DNA of 64,000 bases from an uncultured Prevotellaceae bacterium (GTDB lineage Bacteria > Bacteroidota > Bacteroidia > Bacteroidales > Bacteroidaceae). The notes under the pieces were generated by a model that saw only the letters and a program-made list of their open reading frames with translations, was not told where the DNA came from and did not search any database. A program made the translations under genes and the position numbers. Positions 58,687-64,000 of the stretch are shown here, one piece after another. Position 1 is the stretch's first letter, and each line of letters starts with the position of its first letter. The stretch covers positions 1 to 64,000 of the forward strand of contig OMXX01000001.1 of the NCBI GenBank assembly GCA_900315105.1, given 5' to 3'.

Positions 58687-58800
58687 AGTAAATTGTAAAT
58701 AAATTAATTCAGTAAATTATATTCAGTAAATTTTTATTGCTGTTTTTCAAGTGGTAGAACCATTCAATAATTTACTAGTCAAATTTACTTGTAATTTACT
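58687..58800. repeat. mirror-image AGTAAATT array between kdgK and eda
   Basis: AGTAAATT units at 58687, 58711 and 58725 (with a weaker AATAAATT at 58698) are mirrored by AATTTACT units at 58769, 58782 and 58793. The steps of 11, 13 and 14 bp match those of the array at 41382. Confidence 0.85.
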
Positions 58801-58861
58801 TTCAAAAGAATAATCCATATGAGTGGAATCCTAATAAATGATTAATTTTCTTTCAAGATAG

Positions 58862-59530
58862 ATGGCAAAATTCGATAAATTTCAGGTGATGGCGAAAATC
58901 GCCGAGGCACCTATGGTTCCTGTTTTCTATAACAAGGACGTTGAAGTTGCAAAGAATGTAGTGAAAGCTTGCTACGAGGGTGGCGTTCGTGCGTTCGAGT
59001 TCACAAATCGTGGCGACTTTGCTCAGGAGGTATTCTCAGAACTTTCAAAGTTCGTTGCAAAGGAGTGCCCGGAAATGGCTCTCGGTATCGGTTCTGTAGT
59101 TGATGCTCCAACAGCAGCAATGTACATTCAGATGGGTGCTAACTTCGTTGTAGGTCCGCTCTTCAACCCTGATGTAGCAGTAGTATGCAACCGTCGTTGC
59201 GTGACATATTGCCCTGGTTGTCTCACACCATCAGAGATCGGTAAGGCGCAGGAGGTTGGTTGCGATTTCACAAAGGTATTCCCTGGCGATGTTGTAGGTC
59301 CAAACCTCATCAAGGGACTTATGGCTCCAATGCCTTGGTCAAAGATCATGGTGACTGGCGGTGTTGCTCCAGAGAAGGAGAACCTTGAGAAGTGGTTTGC
59401 TGCCGGTGTCTTCTGTGTAGGCATGGGCTCTAAGCTTTTCCCAAAGGACAAAGTTGCTGCAGGTGACTGGCAGTATGTTACCGATAAGTGTAAGGAAGCA
59501 CTCGGTTACTGCCTTGGTGCCCGTAAGTAA
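58862..59530 (+). CDS. eda: KDPG/KHG aldolase
   Basis: A 222-residue class I aldolase of the Eda family with 'FEFTNRG' (Glu of the active site) and the Schiff-base lysine in '[11 protein letters not shown]' (about residues 137-147). It splits KDPG to pyruvate and glyceraldehyde-3-phosphate. It completes the uxaA-kdgK-eda route. A terminator follows at 59563-59612. Confidence 0.95.
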   Translation: MAKFDKFQVMAKIAEAPMVPVFYNKDVEVAKNVVKACYEGGVRAFEFTNRGDFAQEVFSELSKFVAKECPEMALGIGSVVDAPTAAMYIQMGANFVVGPLFNPDVAVVCNRRCVTYCPGCLTPSEIGKAQEVGCDFTKVFPGDVVGPNLIKGLMAPMPWSKIMVTGGVAPEKENLEKWFAAGVFCVGMGSKLFPKDKVAAGDWQYVTDKCKEALGYCLGARK

Positions 59531-59562
59531 TAAGAAATAAAAGTCTTTGACTAATTAACCAT

Positions 59563-59612
59563 AAAACTGGAATTCGGGGAGTCTCTGTGCTTGCCGGAGT
59601 TCCAGTTTTTTT
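59563..59612 (+). terminator. intrinsic terminator after eda
   Basis: AAAACTGGAA (59563-59572) pairs with TTCCAGTTTT (59600-59609), with a further inner stem and a run of T. Confidence 0.85.
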
Positions 59613-59671
59613 CTTCTGGAGGCTGTTTTTGCAAGATTTCCTGATTTCCTAGCCTTCCTAAAATAATAACT

Positions 59672-62600
59672 ATGCGTAAATATTTATTCTTCTCTGTATT
59701 TTTATTTGTCCTTGTCTGTAGTTGTTCTACAGATAGCTCTGATAGGGATTATGTTGACAATCTCAACGACCGTTCTTATGACATGCGTTATAAGAATGTT
59801 GATTCTGCACGCATCTATGCCAATAGGGCATATAAAGAGGCAGAGAAGATTGAATATAAGGCTGGAATGTCGGAGGCTTTGCTCAATCAGGCTTTCTACA
59901 CCATTACGCGCATGGATTATGTAAAGAGTGATACGCTACTTTCGCGTGCAGACTCTCTTGCCGAGGATTATATCACTCGCCTCTGTGTAGAGGTGCAGCG
60001 TATGCGTTTATGTCAGCGCCGTTCACAGAACAAGGATTTCTATGTCCATAAGAATGAGGCTGACAGATACATGGCGAGTATACACTCTGATATTGAGGAT
60101 AAATCCCAAAGGAAACGCAGACAATACACCTATGCAAGAAGTGAGTATGGTATAGTGCTTTCCACATATCTCTACTATGTGAATCTTCCTATAGAGTCAT
60201 CAGAAGCATTGCTGAGTATAGCCAAGGACAAGGATATCCAACTCAATAACGATACTGCACAATACCTTGCCTATCTGTATAATATAGGAGCTGGTGGAAT
60301 ATTGCGCGATGGGAGTGCTAAGGAAATAGCACATAGGGAATTTGACTGTCTGATGCAGTGCTATATGCTTGCCCGCCACAATGGCTATCTGTTTTGGGAG
60401 GCGAACTCTTTGCAGTCTCTTTCCGAGCACCTTGCCAACCCTGAGGAACTCGCTGCCTATCATCGTGATGACGATCCTTGCATACGCTATCTCAACGACG
60501 ATGGTGTGCCGGACTCAATGCTCTCAGGCAATCTTGCAGAACGTTCATTACAATGTTTCGTGAGATATGGTGACATTTATCAGATTGCAGGAGGATGGCG
60601 TACCTTGTCATCATGCTATCATAATATTAGCGATTATGAGGCAGAACTTTCATGTCTCCTTAATGCTGTTGAGGATTCTCTTATCCTTCAGGCTCCAGAC
60701 CTTGTGGCATCTATAAGTGAGAAGATGTCAATGGCTTATTCTGCACTTGGAGACAAGCAGGCAAGCGACTACTATCGTAACCAGTATCTTGATATGCAGG
60801 ACTCCACGCGTCAGGATAGACAGCTTGAGGCACGTGCGGATGCTCTATCAGCCCTTGTTTCACGTACACAATGGCTTATTACTTCTATTATCGTCGTGCT
60901 TGCCATACTCGTTGTTGTAGTTGCTGTGCTTATCCATTATCATAGGAAGAACAAGGACAGATACAAGCATAATGAGCGACTTGAGGAACTTGACGAGAAT
61001 CTTCAGGCATTGTGTCTTCAGACGGAGGATGCCATGCGAATCAACGTTGAGCAACATGCAAAGGTTTCGTATGCTGAGAACATCATGCCGCTAATCGACC
61101 GTATGCTTCATAGTGTAGATACGGTAGAAAAGGCAGGCAATGGAAATCTCGAGTATGTGTCGGATATCTGCAAGTCTATACTTGAGAACAATGCCCGCCT
61201 TACATCTTGGGTACAGTTGCGCAAAGGACAGGTCTCTCTCCATATTGAGACATTCCCCTTGCAGTCGTTGTTCCACATTATTAAGATGACGGTGAAATCG
61301 TTCAGTAACAAGGGAATACAACTCTCGGTTAAAGATACGGATATAAGCGTAAAAGCCGATAAGGTGCTAACTCTTTTCCTGATAAACACCATTGTTGATA
61401 ATGCCCGCAAGTTCACTCCTGAGGGGGGTGAGGTCGTTGTCTCTGCTACTAAGAGTGACGTTTATGATGGCTATGCGGAAGTGTCGATAGCCGACTCAGG
61501 CAAGGGTATGACTCAGGAGCAGGCTGATCATCTCTTTGACTATGGAACCATCATCGATCAGAAAGAGAACCTCACCGAACAGAAAAGTCATGGTTTCGGA
61601 CTCATGAACTGTCGTGGAATCATGGACCGTTATCGTAAGACCAGTGAGTTATTCTCGCATTGTGAGATAAAAGCTGAAAGCGAGAAAGGCAAGGGAACAC
61701 GTATTTTCTTCCGTCTGCCTATGGCGGTGCGTACCACATTGGTAGTGCTCCTTGCCATGATTCCTGCATTTGGCTTTGCTGATAATAAGGCAAATACGGC
61801 GGAGAATACATGGCCCGACTCTGTTTATAATGCCAATGTGGAAGGCCGTTATGCAGAAGCTATCAGCTATGCTGATTCCTGTTTCAGATTCATCAATGCA
61901 GAATATCGCTCACTTGCCAATGTCAATAAGGATGACACGCTGACCATAGCATATAACGGTGCGGAACTGCGTTGGTGGAATAAGAAAGTGCCAGCTGATT
62001 ATGAAATCATTATCTATGTGCGTAATGAGGTTGCGGTTTCTGCCCTTGCACTTAACGACTGGGAACTCTATGCTGCCAATAACAATGCTTATACGAAGCT
62101 CTATAAGGAATGCTCGCAGGACTCAACACTAAGCACATATTGTGCAACGATGGAACGTACTGAGAATACAAATAATATTGCTGTCGGGGTGCTTATCCTG
62201 CTATTCCTTGTCCTTGTTGCTGTATTCTGGTGGTTCTATGTCCGCGATGTGCTCCACAATCGCAAAAGCATTGTGCGTGTATGCCGTGAGAAGGAAGAGG
62301 AAATTGTAAGGATGAAGCGTGAGCGTGACCGTCTCTATGTCTCAAACAATGTTATTGATAATACTCTGAGTGCATTGAAACATGAGACTATGTATTTCCC
62401 GTCACGCATAGCTCAGGACAACAGCAAGGTCATGGCGAGCGAGGAATTTGACAGGCAGGGCGTCAAGGAACTCTCTGAGACCGTAGGCTATTACCGTAAT
62501 CTGTATTCCATGCTTTGCAGTCAGTGTACACGCAACGCATCGGAGATAACATATCCGATGCTGCCGTTTAAGGTTACAGAACTTAAGCTTGACTTTGCCG

Positions 62601-62953
62601 CTGATGTCAAGAGCGTAGATATTATTGCCAATAGGCAACTTATGGACTATCTCGTGCTTCTCTTGAAGCGTAAGAATAACCGTGAGACTCCATCTGCGGA
62701 GGTTATGATGACGGGAGGTTCCAATAAGGGAAGAAAGTATATCACGCTTGCCATAGACTGTCCAAATGTGAGGATGAGCAAGTCTGAGGCTGAGGCTTTG
62801 TTCTCGCTTGCTACAACGGATGTTGACTATCTTGTCATCCGACAGATTCTTCGTGAGAACGGCACTGCGACAAATGCTTTTGCCATCGGTATTAGGGCAG
62901 AAGTGACAGAAAAGGGATATGTCCGATTCCTCCTAACCCTATTGGCAAAGTAA
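59672..62953 (+). CDS. DUF5112/DUF5113-type double-half sensor kinase
   Basis: A 1093-residue protein with two periplasm-membrane-cytoplasm units. Unit 1: lipoprotein-like or signal start (CSC near residue 18), TPR-like periplasmic part to about 400, TM1 (about 400-422), then a HATPase with N box 'NTIVDNARKF' (about 572), G1 'DSGKGM' (about 609) and G2 'HGFGLM' (about 640). The His-box place reads 'VSYAENIMPL' (about 465), Tyr for the phospho-accepting His. Unit 2: TM2 (about 688-705), periplasmic part (705-835), TM3 (837-857), then 'LKHETMYFPS' (about 902-911) with a His-box-like HE...P but no ATPase boxes. DUF5113-type proteins occur in Bacteroidetes. No response regulator gene is adjacent. 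Confidence 0.82.
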   Translation: MRKYLFFSVFLFVLVCSCSTDSSDRDYVDNLNDRSYDMRYKNVDSARIYANRAYKEAEKIEYKAGMSEALLNQAFYTITRMDYVKSDTLLSRADSLAEDYITRLCVEVQRMRLCQRRSQNKDFYVHKNEADRYMASIHSDIEDKSQRKRRQYTYARSEYGIVLSTYLYYVNLPIESSEALLSIAKDKDIQLNNDTAQYLAYLYNIGAGGILRDGSAKEIAHREFDCLMQCYMLARHNGYLFWEANSLQSLSEHLANPEELAAYHRDDDPCIRYLNDDGVPDSMLSGNLAERSLQCFVRYGDIYQIAGGWRTLSSCYHNISDYEAELSCLLNAVEDSLILQAPDLVASISEKMSMAYSALGDKQASDYYRNQYLDMQDSTRQDRQLEARADALSALVSRTQWLITSIIVVLAILVVVVAVLIHYHRKNKDRYKHNERLEELDENLQALCLQTEDAMRINVEQHAKVSYAENIMPLIDRMLHSVDTVEKAGNGNLEYVSDICKSILENNARLTSWVQLRKGQVSLHIETFPLQSLFHIIKMTVKSFSNKGIQLSVKDTDISVKADKVLTLFLINTIVDNARKFTPEGGEVVVSATKSDVYDGYAEVSIADSGKGMTQEQADHLFDYGTIIDQKENLTEQKSHGFGLMNCRGIMDRYRKTSELFSHCEIKAESEKGKGTRIFFRLPMAVRTTLVVLLAMIPAFGFADNKANTAENTWPDSVYNANVEGRYAEAISYADSCFRFINAEYRSLANVNKDDTLTIAYNGAELRWWNKKVPADYEIIIYVRNEVAVSALALNDWELYAANNNAYTKLYKECSQDSTLSTYCATMERTENTNNIAVGVLILLFLVLVAVFWWFYVRDVLHNRKSIVRVCREKEEEIVRMKRERDRLYVSNNVIDNTLSALKHETMYFPSRIAQDNSKVMASEEFDRQGVKELSETVGYYRNLYSMLCSQCTRNASEITYPMLPFKVTELKLDFAADVKSVDIIANRQLMDYLVLLLKRKNNRETPSAEVMMTGGSNKGRKYITLAIDCPNVRMSKSEAEALFSLATTDVDYLVIRQILRENGTATNAFAIGIRAEVTEKGYVRFLLTLLAK

Positions 62954-63031
62954 AAAAACGCGAATCTATTTTGTGTTTTACTCAATATGTACTATATTTT
63001 GAACCAAATAAACTAAAAATCTAAATTTGTT

Positions 63032-63619
63032 ATGAAAAAATTTGAATTAATGGCATTACCGTATGCCCCAGAAGCTTTGGAGCCGGTGATAAGTAAGAAA
63101 ACACTGGAGTTTCATCACGGAAAGCATCTTGCTGGATATGTTAATAACCTGAATGGTCTGTTGGAGGAGAGTCCGTTGGCAGGTCTTTCACTCGAGGAAA
63201 TCGTGTGTAAGGCTGACGGTGGAATACTGAATAATGCAGGTCAGATATTGAACCACAACCTGTACTTCGGGCAGTTCGGTGCACCCAAGGCAGACAACCG
63301 TCCTATCGGGAAACTGGCAGAGGCGATAGTTCGTGACTTTGGTTCTTTCGAGGCGTTCAAGGATGAGTTTCAGAAGAAAGGCGCTACGCTGTTTGGTTCT
63401 GGATGGGTATGGCTGTCTGCAGATAAGGATGGTAAACTGATTATCACGCAGGAGACAAATGCTGCCAATCCTATTCAAAAGGGATTAAAGCCATTGCTAA
63501 CATTTGACGTATGGGAGCATGCCTATTATCTGGACTATCAGAACCGCCGTCCTGACCACCTCGCTGCCCTTTGGCAGATTATAAATTGGGAAGTGGTAGG
63601 AAATCGCTATTCAAAGTAA
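63032..63619 (+). CDS. sodB: superoxide dismutase, Fe/Mn family
   Basis: A 195-residue SodB with metal ligands His27 ('FHHGKHLAGYV'), His (in 'LNHNLYF'), Asp and His (in 'DVWEHAYYLDYQ'). It converts superoxide to peroxide and oxygen. Bacteroidales enzymes of this type are cambialistic (Fe or Mn). It lies 78 bp after the kinase gene, no TAnnTTTG match in between. The terminator is at 63683-63721. Confidence 0.96.
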   Translation: MKKFELMALPYAPEALEPVISKKTLEFHHGKHLAGYVNNLNGLLEESPLAGLSLEEIVCKADGGILNNAGQILNHNLYFGQFGAPKADNRPIGKLAEAIVRDFGSFEAFKDEFQKKGATLFGSGWVWLSADKDGKLIITQETNAANPIQKGLKPLLTFDVWEHAYYLDYQNRRPDHLAALWQIINWEVVGNRYSK

Positions 63620-63682
63620 ACCTATGCGGAAATAGGGAACACTGATTCTTTACTACTCCATTAAGAAATTCATGACTCGTAT

Positions 63683-63730
63683 AATGCAAAGTGAAAGCCA
63701 TTATGGTTTTCACTTTGCATTATTTCTTTT
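63683..63730 (+). terminator. intrinsic terminator of sodB
   Basis: AATGCAAAGTGAAAGCCA (63683-63700) pairs with its complement at 63704-63721, one mismatch, followed by T-rich sequence. Confidence 0.88.
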
Positions 63731-63828
63731 CGATTTTCCGCTTTCTGCTTAATTCCTTAATTTAACGTGAGTTCGACGAAAATACATTCTGAAAGAGCAC
63801 TAAAATAATATCGTGATAGAATACTTTT

Positions 63829-63917
63829 CTGGGGAAATCCCTTCTAAGTGTTGGGGAATACCCTCCATAGAAAAAGGGAAAATCCTGAAACTTTTCTTTT
63901 AATTATGTATAGTTTTG
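63829..63917 (+). promoter_or_regulatory. promoter with three phased GGGGAA motifs (cluster 4)
   Basis: CTGGGGAAATCCCT (63829-63842), TTGGGGAATACCCT (63851-63864) and AAAGGGAAAATCCT (63873-63886) are 22 bp apart. The base before the last GGG (63875) is 35 bp before the T of the -7 element TAGTTTTG (63910-63917). Confidence 0.78.
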
Positions 63918-63974
63918 CATCAGAATAAGTCTATTCGTTTTACTAATTATAAACCAATATTATTATTAATTCAG

Positions 63975-64000
63975 ATGAAGAAAACTATTACAGCCGTTGT
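63975..64000 (+). CDS. 5' end of an exported-protein gene, cut by the window
   Basis: Only nine codons are present (MKKTITAVV), the start of a signal peptide. They follow the phased-motif promoter, as for the exported gene at 10027. Confidence 0.6.

Larger units (their letters stand above)
63620..63974. other. 355-bp intergenic region before a partial exported gene
   Basis: It holds the sodB terminator (63683-63721), a TAACGTGAGTTCGA element (63765-63778) and the phased-motif promoter (63829-63917). No gene. Confidence 0.8.

Noticed and set aside
62990..63031. Promoter directly before sodB
   Set aside because: The sequence ATATTTTG is one base off the TAnnTTTG pattern; sodB might be co-transcribed with the kinase gene.

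Overview
The window looks like chromosomal DNA of a Prevotella-like member of the Bacteroidales. The gene content is typical of that order: a MacB-type efflux operon, head-GIN (DUF2807), DUF349, DUF3737, DUF5113 and DUF5687 proteins, TonB C-terminal lipoproteins, type B L31, long-form HisG, and a secreted M6 peptidase with a GQKV...YI.NG..YIK tail. Most intergenic promoters carry the Bacteroidetes -7 element TAnnTTTG, often with a TTTG about 19-20 nt upstream, and Shine-Dalgarno sequences are not evident. I see no transposase, integrase, CRISPR array, rRNA or convincing tRNA.

Layout. 0.5-9.6 kb is one leftward operon: a YtrA-like ABC module (ATPase, head-GIN lipoprotein, membrane protein, GntR repressor) followed by a tripartite efflux system (ATPase, two MacB-like permeases, HlyD-type adaptor, TolC-type channel). 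A perfect 22-bp palindrome sits at its start site. 10-14 kb holds a Ser/His/Gly-rich exported protein, a DUF308 membrane protein, L31, a glutathione-peroxidase-like protein without its catalytic residues, and trxB. 15-22 kb holds housekeeping genes (DUF349, corA, a Nudix hydrolase, ispE, dnaB). 22-25 kb is a cluster of three TonB-C paralogues plus a radical SAM activase. 25-37 kb holds assorted envelope proteins, a DNA alkylation repair protein, a LytTR response regulator, MscS, two divergent beta-barrel proteins and a predicted exported HD-GYP protein. 37-40 kb has a peroxiredoxin and the M6 protease. 40-47.5 kb is a broken-up histidine operon (hisG, hisD, then MATE, DUF3737 and a PatB aminotransferase, then hisC). 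47.5-49 kb is a repeat-rich gene desert. 49-54 kb holds a B12-radical SAM protein, a DUF5687 permease, an unknown protein and an NhaC antiporter. 54.5-59.5 kb is a hexuronate module (uxaA, a LacI regulator, kdgK, eda). 59.6-63.6 kb has a 1093-residue double-half kinase and sodB.

The most interesting signals lie between genes or in domain details. (1) A motif near (T)TAGGGAANNNCC occurs two or three times at 21-22 bp steps, ending exactly 35 bp before the -7 box of three separate exported-protein genes. A LytTR-type regulator, a family whose sites are often repeats about 21 bp apart, is encoded beside one of them. (2) A roughly 70-nt leader with conserved flanks and a variable hairpin begins at the start sites of hisG, corA and a beta-barrel gene. 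(3) Short degenerate units are reiterated at exactly 11 bp (also 7 and 9 bp), often as mirror-image arrays, and a 39-bp element is repeated identically as inverted pairs. (4) In the DUF5113-type kinase the ATP-binding half has lost its phospho-accepting His while the other half keeps a His motif but lacks the ATPase boxes. (5) An HD-GYP domain sits behind a signal peptide.

All calls come from reading the sequence and from knowledge of the families; no database search was run.
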